A DNA stretch of 64,000 nt from Bacillota bacterium (GCA_023426245.1 JAFABB010000045.1:1-64000), one strand, 5' to 3'. Shown: positions 8,314-17,031, counted from the stretch's first letter. Notes: generated by a model from the letters alone, not told the origin. A program made the numbers and translations.

Positions 8314-9048
8314 ATGAGTGGGATCACCGTCTTGCTGGCATTTGCCGGGGGATTGCTTTCCTTTTTATCCCCCTGCGTTTTACCGCTTGCTCCGGGCTAT
8401 TTGGGAATAATTTCCGGGGTTTCCTTTTCGGGACTCAAGGAAGGCAAGATTGTACAAAAGAAAATATTCGCGGTCACTGGAACCTTTATATTGGGGTTTA
8501 GTTTGGTTTTTATCTCACTGGGACTTGCCAGCTCATTGGTTGGCCAATTATTCAGAGGCCATAAAGCACTTTTTTCCCAAATCGGCGGCTTGATTGTAAT
8601 TTTGCTTGGACTTCACCAGACCGGGCTGTTCCCGGTGAGCTGGTTGTACCGTGAGCGCCGGGTTCAGGCGGCCCCCGGTGCCGGGGTAGCCGGAGCGTTT
8701 GTAACTGGTCTGGCTTTTGCATTCGGTTGGACTCCCTGTGTCGGCCCGATTCTAGGCGGGATATTGGCCATGGCGGGAAATCAAAACACCGTGGGGTCCG
8801 GATTCCTTTTATTGACTGTTTATTCTTTTGGCCTTGCTATTCCGTTTTTGCTTCTGGCGGCGGGATTTGAAAAGGTCTCCCGAAAATTGGACCGCTTGAA
8901 ACCATATCTGAAATACCTGCAATGGGTTGCAGGTGGGTTACTGATTGTGATGGGATTTTTGCTGGTTACTGATCATCTGACCCTTATCAGTCGTTGGATA
9001 ATGCGGATGACTGGTGGTTGGAGTCCCGAGGGCCTGCTGGGCAAATGA
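8314..9048 (+). CDS. ccdA: CcdA-type thiol-disulfide membrane transporter
   Basis: 244 residues with six predicted transmembrane helices. The two redox cysteines are in the family context: LSPCVLPLAPGYL near residue 21 and FGWTPCVGPILGG near residue 140. CcdA passes electrons from cytoplasmic thioredoxin across the membrane to extracytoplasmic thioredoxins. Its neighbours match both sides of this relay: a cytoplasmic thioredoxin upstream and an exported TlpA-like protein immediately before it. No cytochrome c biogenesis genes are in the window, so the final target is open. Confidence 0.93.
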   Translation: MSGITVLLAFAGGLLSFLSPCVLPLAPGYLGIISGVSFSGLKEGKIVQKKIFAVTGTFILGFSLVFISLGLASSLVGQLFRGHKALFSQIGGLIVILLGLHQTGLFPVSWLYRERRVQAAPGAGVAGAFVTGLAFAFGWTPCVGPILGGILAMAGNQNTVGSGFLLLTVYSFGLAIPFLLLAAGFEKVSRKLDRLKPYLKYLQWVAGGLLIVMGFLLVTDHLTLISRWIMRMTGGWSPEGLLGK

Positions 9049-9129
9049 TAGGATTGGAAATGGCGGGGAATTTTAATAAATCATTCAGTTTAACCCATCG
9101 ATCCCTCTTTCCATAAGGAGTAGATTGAA

Positions 9130-10092
9130 TTGAAAACTCTAATCATTATTTTTGGTTTGGCGGTTGTAATTTACTTGGTTTTTCGGCTTCGGGATTCCGT
9201 TGCCGGCCTTAGCGGATATCAAAGAATCGCTCCGGCTGAAGTCAAAAAAAGACTGGATGCCGGAGAAAAACTTTTTTTGCTTGACGTGCGGACACCGGAA
9301 GAATATGCGGAAAAACATATCCCTAAAAGTTTGTCCCTGCCTCTCGATCAGCTGGCGCAGGAAGCTGTCAAAAAAATGCCTGATAAAAAGACGCCGGTTT
9401 TTGTTTATTGCTTAAGTGGGGCCCGCAGTGCCCGTGCAGCTGGAATACTGTTCAAACTGGGCTATGGTCATGTTTATGACATGGGAGCTATGAGAAATTG
9501 GCCCGGTTCAATGCACAAATTTGATATATCCCAGAAAAAGAAACTGGATAATCCGGAACGCCGAAGGATGATGCCCCCCGAAGAGACATTAAGAAAGTTG
9601 GGTTTAAAAAAAGGTGATATCATGGCTGATGTTGGATGTGGTATCGGATATTTTACCTTCCCGGCCAGCCAAATTGTGGGGCCGGAAGGAAAAGTTTTGG
9701 CGATGGATGTTGCCGATGAAATGCTGAATGAAGTCAATGATGGAAAAGAACGGAATCAGGTAACGAATATTGAAACCATCAAAGTTGCCGAAAGTAATCT
9801 TCCATTAAAAAATGGCGCAGTAAATTTTGTTTTGGCCTGTAATGTACTTCATGAAATTGAGGAACTTGACCGTTATATCAGTGAGCTTCAAAGAATTTTG
9901 GCGGCAAAAGGCCGGTTGGCCGTGATTGATTTTGAAAAGAAAGAGAGCCAATGGGGGCCCCCCATCCATCATCGAATTGATAAAAATGAACTAATCGGGA
10001 TATTCAAAAAACATGGATTGAAGATTGTTGACTGTCAAAGCATCGGGGAAGAACATTACTCCATCCTCGCGGAAAATGATGTCCAATCATAA
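9130..10092 (+). CDS. Membrane-anchored rhodanese / SAM-methyltransferase fusion
   Basis: 320 residues. Residues 2-18 form a membrane helix, about 28-125 a rhodanese domain with active-site motif YCLSGARSA, and about 140-310 a class I methyltransferase with ADVGCGIGYFT and CNVLHEIEELD. Rhodanese domains carry sulfur on the cysteine; the methyltransferase substrate is unknown. The fusion suggests methylation of a sulfur- or metalloid-containing compound, which is inference. TTG start at 9130 with AAGGAG at 9115-9120. Last gene of the redox operon, 81 bases after ccdA. I see no clear terminator directly after it. Confidence 0.85.
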   Translation: MKTLIIIFGLAVVIYLVFRLRDSVAGLSGYQRIAPAEVKKRLDAGEKLFLLDVRTPEEYAEKHIPKSLSLPLDQLAQEAVKKMPDKKTPVFVYCLSGARSARAAGILFKLGYGHVYDMGAMRNWPGSMHKFDISQKKKLDNPERRRMMPPEETLRKLGLKKGDIMADVGCGIGYFTFPASQIVGPEGKVLAMDVADEMLNEVNDGKERNQVTNIETIKVAESNLPLKNGAVNFVLACNVLHEIEELDRYISELQRILAAKGRLAVIDFEKKESQWGPPIHHRIDKNELIGIFKKHGLKIVDCQSIGEEHYSILAENDVQS

Positions 10093-10149
10093 AAAAATGA
10101 TTCAAAAACGAATGAAGTGGCATACACGGCTGGTGTTTTTATTTGCCAG

Positions 10150-10306
10150 GGAATATCCATCTGGCGGATTTTTAATATGCATTATGTGGCGTCGGAATTG
10201 TTGAAAACTTTTTCGGAAACATTAGATTAACTTTGGTTGTCCCTTGTATCACATTGTTTGTGGGAGTACTGTTGATGAAATCGGCGAAAAAAGATAGTTG
10301 CCGATA
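10150..10306 (+). pseudogene. MFS transporter C-terminal remnant
   Basis: In one frame, after a stop near 10172, the text reads ALCGVGIVENFFGNIRLTLV and continues into a hydrophobic helix (VVPCITLFVGVLLMKS) before a stop at about 10304. This resembles the last helix of an MFS permease. Upstream hydrophobic fragments are in a different frame. I take it as a decayed gene end. No start or ribosome site is present. Confidence 0.3.
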
Positions 10307-10622
10307 AACATTGCCCGAATAAATATAAACCGAGCATTTCAATAAATGCTCAAAGAGGGAACGGCTTTGTTTCATGAGCCGGTCTTTTTTTGAATTGGAA
10401 GCCGTCTGTCTTTCATCTTCCAATTTCCTCATAAGTTCCCCCTTTTTGCAATTTCAGGATTAAGGATATAAAAAAACTGTCGGAAAAAATTCCCTTAAAA
10501 ACCACCAAAAAAAAGGTTTTTTTTTATAAAAAGCTAACTATTAAAATTAGGAAACCATTTTTACTTTCCGGATGACTTCTCACCTCGGGTGCAATTCATT
10601 TTATGGATTGGAACCATGGAAC
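10307..10622. other. Non-coding stretch with two hairpins
   Basis: A perfect 8-bp stem GAGCATTT (10332-10339) with AAATGCTC (10344-10351) is followed by a weaker stem CGGCT/AGCCG (10362-10382) and a T7 run at 10384-10390. The second one can work as a terminator on the plus strand. A 30-base A/T-only run follows near 10495-10530. No gene is supported here. Confidence 0.35.
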
Positions 10623-10919
10623 ATGAAGAAAAAAATTCTCGTTAAAATTGCAGTATTGAGCTTCATAGTCGTTTTATTGCTTTTAAGCGGCCATTTCTTT
10701 ATCCATGGTTTGGTGAAAGAACGCGGGCGCTGTTTGTTCTGTGAGATTTTAACGATTGGGTTTCCTTGTATCGAGCAATATGGATTATTGTTTTTGTTTC
10801 TTTTTATTACCGGTATCCTTCAAATTAAAGTTTCTCAAGTTTCAATTCTGCCCTACCTTCCAATTCACCTCCGGGCTCCGCCTGAAATCTCCATTTTTGC
10901 ATTCACCATAACTGTCTAA
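10623..10919 (+). CDS. Small membrane protein of unknown function
   Basis: 98 residues from the ATG at 10623 (MKKKILVK), chosen because the positive start followed by a helix looks like a natural N-terminus; no strong ribosome site is seen. Two hydrophobic segments lie at about residues 5-30 and 48-70, separated by a loop with a CLFC cysteine pair and a second cysteine near IGFPCIEQ. The tail is non-membrane. No family recognised. It could be a redox-active membrane protein, but the cysteines alone do not prove that. Confidence 0.4.
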   Translation: MKKKILVKIAVLSFIVVLLLLSGHFFIHGLVKERGRCLFCEILTIGFPCIEQYGLLFLFLFITGILQIKVSQVSILPYLPIHLRAPPEISIFAFTITV

Positions 10920-11054
10920 AACCGTTAATTCTCGGATAGATCATTCTTTAATTTCTTTCTAACGGCATAGTGGTATTTTGGCTTTGCCTGATTGCCGTTT
11001 CCAGAGAGAATGATTGAGCAGAATAAAGACAAACCTTATTTCGAGGTAAAGAAA

Positions 11055-12032
11055 ATGGAGCAAAGCTGGTTTAAAAAATTAAAGAAAATTAGAAAACGGC
11101 ATTTCACTTTGATTGTCATCCCCACTTCCGGGGTTCAGAGCATTCGTAATTTTCGAATTCCATTCGCCTTGATGGTGGTTGGCTTAGTCGTAATTGTGTT
11201 GAATGTCTATGTCTTCTTGACTTATAGTACTCAGATCTGGCAAATTCAATCTTTCCGGCAAAAGATTGCCGGACAAGACATGATGATTGCCAAGTTAAAG
11301 GCGGAGAAACCCCACGTCCGAAGTGTTTTAAGCCGGAGTGATGGATTGGAAAATAAACTTTTGCAATATCGCCAAGAAAATGAAGCGATGGTTGATACCT
11401 GGAACCGGTTGCGGCAAAAAGGCGGTTATCGTTTTCCCATAGCCAGTCGTGGCATTTTTAAGCGGCAAAATTACCAATTAAACACTTTGAACTCTTTCTC
11501 CAAATCGGCCTCTCCCTCTGTAATAACTTCACTGGAACAATTAGATTATAATCTGGACCAGTTAGAGGACATTTTAGGGAAAGAGGAGGAACAACAAAAA
11601 CTAGTTTTTCATGATTTGAAAGCATCTGAACGCCGCCTTGACCACCTGCCGTCCGTTCGCCCGGTTGAAGCTCAAATTTGTTCTCCATTCGGGGTGCGTT
11701 TTCATCCGATTTATCGAAGATACATCAAGCATGATGGTGTGGATTTGGCGGTTGAATATGGTAATAAAGTCAGGGCAGGCGCGGACGGAGTTGTCAAATT
11801 TGCCGGTTGGCAAGCAGGTTATGGCCTTTTGATTATCATTAACCACGATTATGGCTATGAGACCCGTTATGGTCATAATTCCAAGTTACTGGTCTATCCG
11901 GGGCAGGCGGTAAAAAAAGGGCAGGTTATTTGTATTTCCGGAAATACCGGTGAGAGTACAGGTCCCCACGTTCATTATGAAGTCCGCTTTAACGGAAAAC
12001 CGATTGATCCGGTCCCTTTTCTGAAGGAATGA
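11055..12032 (+). CDS. M23-family peptidoglycan endopeptidase
   Basis: 325 residues from ATG 11055, preceded by GAGGT; earlier in-frame TTG and ATG starts lack such a site. A basic N-terminus (KKLKKIRKRHFTLIVIP) and a transmembrane helix near residues 38-60 are followed by a coiled-coil stretch, then a LytM/M23 domain at about 200-320. Zinc motifs are visible: HDGVD with the upstream H-containing FGVRFHPIYRR, and TGPHVHYEVRFNG (HxH). It should cut peptide cross-links of peptidoglycan outside the membrane, anchored by the helix. It stands alone between a small membrane protein and a VTT protein. Confidence 0.88.
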   Translation: MEQSWFKKLKKIRKRHFTLIVIPTSGVQSIRNFRIPFALMVVGLVVIVLNVYVFLTYSTQIWQIQSFRQKIAGQDMMIAKLKAEKPHVRSVLSRSDGLENKLLQYRQENEAMVDTWNRLRQKGGYRFPIASRGIFKRQNYQLNTLNSFSKSASPSVITSLEQLDYNLDQLEDILGKEEEQQKLVFHDLKASERRLDHLPSVRPVEAQICSPFGVRFHPIYRRYIKHDGVDLAVEYGNKVRAGADGVVKFAGWQAGYGLLIIINHDYGYETRYGHNSKLLVYPGQAVKKGQVICISGNTGESTGPHVHYEVRFNGKPIDPVPFLKE

Positions 12033-12204
12033 CTTTGAAAGTCTTTGGTATTGCTTAATTTGGAAAACTATATTTAAAATGATAGATAAATAGGCAACTT
12101 GAGGGGGGAATTTTACGTTTATGCTCGTGAAAGGGATTTTTTTGCCGATATTCAATCATGAGAGTATTCCAGGCAGGGTAGGGTAAACTAAAAAGAGGTG
12201 GAAA

Positions 12205-12921
12205 ATGAAAATACCAAAAAAAGTTGTCATTGGACTCAATGTGTCATTATTGATTGTATTCGTCGCGGTCATGACGTATCTTTCCGTGAAATTCGCCCCA
12301 CATATCACGCATCTTTTAAAAAGGCCGGATCGCTTTAGGGATTTACTTACTTCATATGGTCCCATCAGCATTCCCGCCTTTGTTTTTTTTCAAATCATGC
12401 AGGTGGTGATCATGGTGATTCCCGGTGAACTGGTTCAGGTAGCCGGCGGATATGTATACGGAACTTTTTTTGGCACCGTTTATTCTGTCGTTGGAATTCT
12501 TCTGGGTTCCGTCATTGCTTTTTATATTTCTCGAATCCTCGGATTTTCCCTCGTTAAAGATTTTCTGCCTCAAAAGGAATTGGAACGATTCTCTTTTCTG
12601 ATGAACAACCCCAAATCGGAGATGATGATGTTCATTTTATTTCTAATACCGGGAATACCCAAAGACACTTTGGTTTATATTGCAGGAATCGCGCCTATCA
12701 AACCAAAGCCTTTTTTTATAATCTCCATGATTGCCAGATTTCCCGGCATCCTGGCTTCCTCATATATCGGGGCCAACATTCAAGAAAGAGATTATTTGCC
12801 GGTGATTGTTGTTTCGGTAATTGCCTGTGTGTTCTTTCTAATCGGCCTGTTAAAAAAGGAAATCATTGTAGGCAAACTCAGTCATCTGCTGCATTCCAAA
12901 CCGTCTCCGCCCAAAGAGTGA
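12205..12921 (+). CDS. TVP38/TMEM64-type VTT-domain membrane protein
   Basis: 238 residues with a central VTT (SNARE-associated) domain. Landmarks are the re-entrant-type segments GELVQVAGGYVYGTFFGTVYSVVGILLGSVIAFYISR and ILFLIPGIPKDTLVYIAGI, with G and P residues typical of the family. DedA/VTT proteins are linked to membrane lipid flipping and envelope homeostasis; its substrate is not evident. AGAGGTGG precedes the ATG. It is monocistronic as far as I can see. A second VTT protein of the DedA type is at 58388-59038. Confidence 0.88.
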   Translation: MKIPKKVVIGLNVSLLIVFVAVMTYLSVKFAPHITHLLKRPDRFRDLLTSYGPISIPAFVFFQIMQVVIMVIPGELVQVAGGYVYGTFFGTVYSVVGILLGSVIAFYISRILGFSLVKDFLPQKELERFSFLMNNPKSEMMMFILFLIPGIPKDTLVYIAGIAPIKPKPFFIISMIARFPGILASSYIGANIQERDYLPVIVVSVIACVFFLIGLLKKEIIVGKLSHLLHSKPSPPKE

Positions 12922-13080
12922 TTGTATGGACGGGGTCAATAAAAATATTTTTTACAAGGAATTGCGGGAACCCTATTGAAGTGGAAAAATATAGAATGTT
13001 TGCCTCGGCTGGGGTTTAAGCTGAAGCAAGATAAATTTTCAAAACCGGGTTGACAAAAGGGTCCTTTTTGCGTATCCTAA

Positions 13081-13340
13081 GATAGGCAATAAAAGGAAAC
13101 TCCTTGGTTTTCTTTTCTTATGTTAAGTATAAAGGCGGTGGTACCGGATGGACGGCGACCATAGTAGTTATCAATCGATTCATTATAACTGTCAACAATG
13201 CCGGTACCTCAGCTTGCTCATGCTATTCCACGGGATTGAACCGTTTTCATCCTATCCCTGTTAGTTAGCTCTGTGGAGTTTTTATAAGGAACCCCGCTTC
13301 GGCATTGGTTGAAATCCATGCTCAAGCGGGGTTTGTTTTT
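13081..13340 (+). promoter_or_regulatory. Structured leader with terminator before the Nramp-type gene
   Basis: Nested pairings are visible: GGTACCGG (about 13140) with CCGGTACC (about 13202), and inside it AGTTAT with ATAACT. Further stems follow. The stretch ends in a strong intrinsic terminator, AACCCCGCTT (13290-13299) with AAGCGGGGTT (13324-13333) and then TGTTTTT. A terminator about 115 bases before the gene start is the classic layout of a riboswitch or attenuator. I could not match it to a known class; faint similarity to the Mg2+-sensing M-box (ending GTTAGTTAGCTCTG) is not enough to name it. Confidence 0.5.
13290..13340 (+). terminator. Intrinsic terminator of the Nramp leader
   Basis: Ten-base-pair stem AACCCCGCTT/AAGCGGGGTT with a 24-base loop and a TGTTTTT tail. 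Confidence 0.75.
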
Positions 13341-13456
13341 ATCGGTCAACGATTGGCAAAGGGGAATAGCATGAACCTTCGACGCCTATAATACGGCTGG
13401 ATGGAAGAACTTAACTGTCAATGATTTTAAAAGAAAATTTGGGAGAGATGATCGGT

Positions 13457-14695
13457 ATGGCAACGAAGAAATGGGCTCTCTGGACTAATTTAGTTATCTT
13501 TTTAAGCATTTTAGGACCTGGGATTATAACAGGAAGTGTAGATAACGACGCCGCTGGGATCACTACTTATTCGGTGGCCGGGGCCGTGTATGGTTATAAA
13601 TTGTTATGGACGCTTATTCCGGCGTTTATCGTACTGATGGTTGTTCAAGAAATGAACGCCCGGATGGGAATGGTTACCGGTAAAGGGCTTGCCGATTTGA
13701 TCAGGGAAAACACCGGGGTTAAAGTCACCTTCTTTATTTTTCTTGGTTTGCTGCTCGCCGATATCGGAAACACGATGACTGAATTTGCCGGTGTTGCCGG
13801 CAGTATGCAAGTTTTCGGCATCAGTAAATATATTTCCGTACCCTTAGTGGCGATCTTGGTATGGATTTTAGTGGTAAAAGGAACTTACCGTTTGGCGGAG
13901 AGGATCTTCTTAATATTCAGCGCTTTTCTTCTCTCCTATGTTGTATCGGCAATTATGGCCAAACCGCATTGGGGGGAAATTGGGACTGCGATCATTCATC
14001 CCACGATGGATTATAGTTTCGACTACATTTCGATGGTGATTGGAATTATCGGTACGACCATTGCGCCTTGGATGCAGTTTTACATGCAGTCTTCGGTGAT
14101 TGAAAAAGGCCTGAAAATGGATAATTACAAGTACACTTTGTGGGATGTGATGATTGGATGCGTTGCTACTGTAGCCGTGGCATTTTTCATCATAGTGGCC
14201 TGCGCTTCCACCTTGCATGAGAACCATATCCAAATTAACGAAGCCAAAGATGCCGCTATGGCCTTAAAACCCTTGGCCGGAGCCTTTGCCTCCCAAATTT
14301 TCGCCTTTGGCCTCTTCATAGCCTCGGTATTTTCAGCCACTATCTTACCGATTGCTACGGCATTTTATGTTTGCGAAGCTTTTGGCTTTGAAGCCGGGAT
14401 TGATCGAAAATTAAACGAGGCCCCGCAATTTTACGGCCTATTCACGGCAATCATTGCTATTTCGGTGGCCATCATTTTAATCCCCAATGTCCCGTTGATT
14501 GAGATTACCATTTGGACTCAGATTATTAACGGGTTAATGCTGCCGGTGGTTTTGATATCCATGATGTTATTGGTGAATGATAAAGAAATCATGGGTGAAT
14601 ATGTCAATCAAAGGTTTAACAACGTAATCGGGTGGGGAACCGTTGTCGTATTAATCGGATTATCCGGTTTACTGATGGTGCTTTCGCTTTTCTAA
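13457..14695 (+). CDS. Nramp-related divalent metal transporter, probably Mg2+ type (NRMT-like)
   Basis: 412 residues from ATG 13457, placed nine bases after GGGAGAG; an earlier ATG (13421) lacks a site. Eleven or so transmembrane helices. Canonical Nramp proteins carry DPGN in helix 1 and MPHN in helix 6. Here helix 1 reads GPGIITGSVDNDAAG and helix 6 reads GTTIAPWMQFY, so the metal-binding methionine is replaced by alanine. From known Nramp-related magnesium transporters, loss of this methionine goes with Mg2+ transport; I infer Mg2+ here. The structured leader with terminator fits metal-ion control. The 3' end overlaps the convergent next gene by 27 bases. Confidence 0.8.
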   Translation: MATKKWALWTNLVIFLSILGPGIITGSVDNDAAGITTYSVAGAVYGYKLLWTLIPAFIVLMVVQEMNARMGMVTGKGLADLIRENTGVKVTFFIFLGLLLADIGNTMTEFAGVAGSMQVFGISKYISVPLVAILVWILVVKGTYRLAERIFLIFSAFLLSYVVSAIMAKPHWGEIGTAIIHPTMDYSFDYISMVIGIIGTTIAPWMQFYMQSSVIEKGLKMDNYKYTLWDVMIGCVATVAVAFFIIVACASTLHENHIQINEAKDAAMALKPLAGAFASQIFAFGLFIASVFSATILPIATAFYVCEAFGFEAGIDRKLNEAPQFYGLFTAIIAISVAIILIPNVPLIEITIWTQIINGLMLPVVLISMMLLVNDKEIMGEYVNQRFNNVIGWGTVVVLIGLSGLLMVLSLF

Positions 14696-15115
14696 AAACT
14701 TGAGCGTGGATGCAATTCCGAGGCTATAGATGACTGCCCCCAAAAGTGTCAGCATGGCAGCAGATGCCGGAATATGAAAAAACATCGGCAGGCGGAATAA
14801 GGTTCCTATCGCTTGAATGATAAACCACAACGCCAAACCGTATAAAAGCGCTTTAAAATAATAGTAACCGCCGGACGTGTTTGGAATTAAGTATGTAAAT
14901 AATATTGCCAACATTGAATTCCATATTAAATGAGCGATCAATGCCAATACCGTTTCGAGAGCCCCTCCATTAATGTTGGACAGAATCACCGCCCTGGCGA
15001 AGTCGATAAACCCCCTATCGGTTAAACCGATAACCTTTACCCAAAAACCATAGATATCCTGTAAAATAGCGCCGATTAAACCGGCCAAAGAACCTGCCAT
15101 GATTTTATCCTGCAA
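14669..15115 (-). CDS. Small membrane protein, paralog A
   Basis: 148 residues with four predicted helices. The TTG start at 15115 follows AGAGGTGAG, better than the upstream ATG starts, and makes the N-terminus (MQDKIMAGSLAGLIGAILQDIYG) align with its two paralogs at 15337 and 16382. All three share an early G-rich helix with an aspartate and a later KG/KA-xxx-GL-xx-W helix (here YFKALLYGLALWFI). Function unknown. It overlaps the end of the convergent Nramp-type gene. Confidence 0.65.
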   Translation of the reverse strand: MQDKIMAGSLAGLIGAILQDIYGFWVKVIGLTDRGFIDFARAVILSNINGGALETVLALIAHLIWNSMLAILFTYLIPNTSGGYYYFKALLYGLALWFIIQAIGTLFRLPMFFHIPASAAMLTLLGAVIYSLGIASTLKFLEKRKHHQ

Positions 15116-15336
15116 TGAGCTCACCTCTTCGGGATAGTTTGCCTTCCCAACTGGCATTTCATACCATTTATGGTGTGAAGAAAGAAATATTGGCGTCAAG
15201 TTATCCTGTGATAAAAGGGATAGAGGGCTTATCATTATGGCAAAATAAAGAAAAAAACGGTTATGATCAGTTAAAATAGCAGAAAAAAGGTAAGCGATCC
15301 ATGGGGCCTAAATGAGGATATGAGGGCTAGGCGAAG

Positions 15337-15810
15337 ATGAAAGAAATTATCGAGGATGAAGTGATATGTTGGATCACCGCCGGTGTCATTAGCTCAATTG
15401 TTAAAGATGTTTTCGGTGTAATCACTCTATGGTCCCAAATGGTAACGTATCACATTTTTTTTATTGCCGCTGATATTTTTATGAACAGCCCGGATATATA
15501 TAGTGCTAAGGGATGTTTCTTGGGCCTTGTGGTGGATTTGATCATTGGCGGGTTCCTGGGGATGGTTATCGGCATATTTCTTAAACAGACAGGCTACCGT
15601 TTTTATCTTTTGAAGGGGCTTTTTCTCGGGTTGATCGTATGGCTGGTTTTTATAGGATTTATCATGCACACTTTGCTGGCTGTTTTTTCAACGGTTTTAA
15701 CACAATTTAATGATCTTATCCAATCGGTAATTGCCCATATGATTTTTGGTATGCTGGCGGCTTATTTGATCATCCTACTAAGTCCAAAACAAAGGGAAGG
15801 TGAGCGATGA
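15337..15810 (+). CDS. Small membrane protein, paralog B
   Basis: 157 residues, four predicted helices. The shared pattern is clear: AGVISSIVKDVFGVI near the N-terminus and YLLKGLFLGLIVWLVFIGFI in the middle. The ATG at 15337 has GGCGAAG upstream, a modest ribosome site. Divergent from paralog A, 220 bases apart. Unknown function; size and topology suggest a membrane-embedded accessory rather than an enzyme. Confidence 0.65.
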   Translation: MKEIIEDEVICWITAGVISSIVKDVFGVITLWSQMVTYHIFFIAADIFMNSPDIYSAKGCFLGLVVDLIIGGFLGMVIGIFLKQTGYRFYLLKGLFLGLIVWLVFIGFIMHTLLAVFSTVLTQFNDLIQSVIAHMIFGMLAAYLIILLSPKQREGER

Positions 15811-15852
15811 AAGGGGATTCGGGGCATTATTGAATGTTTTTTCTAAAATAAA

Positions 15853-15875
15853 ATTACCTCGCTAAAAGCGGGGTA
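15853..15875 (-). terminator. Terminator of the 15894 gene
   Basis: On the minus strand ACCCCGCT pairs with AGCGAGGT across a short TTT loop, followed by a T-rich stretch (TAATTTTATTTT). It lies just after the stop of the minus-strand gene at 15894. Confidence 0.45.
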
Positions 15876-15893
15876 TGGGCCAAACTCCAAAGA

Positions 15894-16196
15894 TTAAATT
15901 TCAAGCAGCCAAATCAAGGTGTTTTTATAATCAACTTTTACGACTTTGTATTGATGGTCGTCGTCATAAAGCTCCGGGCCTTCAAGTTCATCATCATAAC
16001 TCTCCCATAAGATAGGAAAGTCGCCGCTCATTTTGAATCCGATATCGTCGGTTTCAAGGTGTTTGAGGGTAATCCCGTCGGTCCACCCTTCAATGGAATC
16101 AGGCTCAAGATTTAACTGATAAAGTGACTCCTTACCATCATTCAAAAGCACTATTGCCCCTCCCTTCCCCGGCAGCAATCCAATTGTATGTTTCAT
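15894..16196 (-). CDS. Small acidic soluble protein of unknown function
   Basis: 100 residues, no membrane helix, rich in D and E. The beta-strand-like pattern (AIVLLNDGKESLYQLNL, YKVVKVDYKNTLIWLLEI) suggests a compact beta protein. I do not recognise a family. A terminator-like hairpin follows its stop. It lies between membrane paralogs B and C on the opposite strand. Confidence 0.5.
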   Translation of the reverse strand: MKHTIGLLPGKGGAIVLLNDGKESLYQLNLEPDSIEGWTDGITLKHLETDDIGFKMSGDFPILWESYDDELEGPELYDDDHQYKVVKVDYKNTLIWLLEI

Positions 16197-16381
16197 TATA
16201 CGAACCTTGAATGGATTTTATAACTTGAAAAAGCTTATATGTAAAATGGGTGACGGATTTCTAGAAGATATTTTAATTTTTTAGGATCAGGCTTTTCTGG
16301 GTAATCTATATCCGGTAAATAACAGGGAGCTTGGGGCGGATTTTGAATTTGTCCGTTTTTCAAAGGAAAAGAAGGTTTGTC

Positions 16382-16855
16382 ATGGCAAACATCAAAAGGG
16401 ATCACTATACCGTGGGATTTATTACGGGGACTGTCGCCGGAATGGCGGCGGACCTAAGCAATTTTTTATTGACCAATGTTTTTCACTTTGGAAAAATTGG
16501 TTATGAAGATTTCGCCGCGGTTTTGGTGTTCGGAAAAGTTCCTTTTTCACTTGGGCAGAGTATAGTTGGCCATTTTGTGCAATTGTTTTTTTCCTCTCTG
16601 GTAGGTGCTTTATTTGCTTTCTGGATCCAAAGAGTGTCAGCCAGGTTTTTACTTTTCAAAGGAATTACTTTCGGGCTTTTTGTTTGGTTTTTTGCATTCT
16701 CGATCGCTCAGATTTATAAATTGCAGTATTTATCCAGGTTTGACCTGGGAACGGTAATCACCAACAATGTTGCGGCGATAATCTATGGGGCCGTCTTAGG
16801 AATCATCCTGCCATGGTTTTATGGGAAATCCGAAAAGAGAGAACGTGTTGGGTAA
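16382..16855 (+). CDS. Small membrane protein, paralog C
   Basis: 157 residues from ATG 16382, preceded by AGAAGG; the TTG at 16331 has no site. The shared pattern is present: VGFITGTVAGMAADLSNFLL near the start and ARFLLFKGITFGLFVWFFAF in the middle. Four predicted helices and a charged C-terminal tail (KSEKRERVG). A strong terminator follows seven bases after the stop. Confidence 0.65.
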   Translation: MANIKRDHYTVGFITGTVAGMAADLSNFLLTNVFHFGKIGYEDFAAVLVFGKVPFSLGQSIVGHFVQLFFSSLVGALFAFWIQRVSARFLLFKGITFGLFVWFFAFSIAQIYKLQYLSRFDLGTVITNNVAAIIYGAVLGIILPWFYGKSEKRERVG

Positions 16856-16861
16856 TTGGGA

Positions 16862-16895
16862 AAAACCCCACTGCCTGGTTAGGTAATGGGGTTTT
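16862..16895 (+). terminator. Bidirectional intrinsic terminator
   Basis: Nine-base-pair perfect stem AAAACCCCA (16862-16870) with TGGGGTTTT (16887-16895). It serves paralog C on the plus strand and, with its A run, the minus-strand small gene ending at 16903. Confidence 0.75.
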
Positions 16896-16902
16896 CATTC
16901 AA

Positions 16903-17031
16903 TTAATTCGACTTTTTATCGTTTTTTTTAGCCGCAGCTTTTTCCATTTTACTTAGTGCGACTGAACAATAAATGATATAGCCCACAAAGCCAAGGCATA
17001 GCACTACCATGAGACCTGCGATATATAACAT
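16903..17031 (-). CDS. 42-residue single-helix membrane protein
   Basis: Starts at ATG 17031 after a near-perfect AGGAGGG ribosome site seven bases away, and encodes MLYIAGLMVVLCLGFVGYIIY followed by a short charged tail with lysine-rich end (KAAAKKNDKK). One transmembrane helix with a cytoplasmic coiled tail is typical of small accessory subunits; the shape is like CcmD-type proteins but too short to assign. It overlaps the 3' part of the next gene in another frame, and it ends at a strong terminator. Confidence 0.6.
   Translation of the reverse strand: MLYIAGLMVVLCLGFVGYIIYCSVALSKMEKAAAKKNDKKSN

Noticed and set aside
13130..13150. GGTGGTACCGG, like the T-box antiterminator core
   Set aside because: It lies about 150 bases before the terminator, there is no stem I or specifier loop pattern, and the gene is a metal transporter.
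16903..17031. Assignment of the 42-residue protein to CcmD
   Set aside because: Only length and a single helix match; no cytochrome c genes are adjacent.
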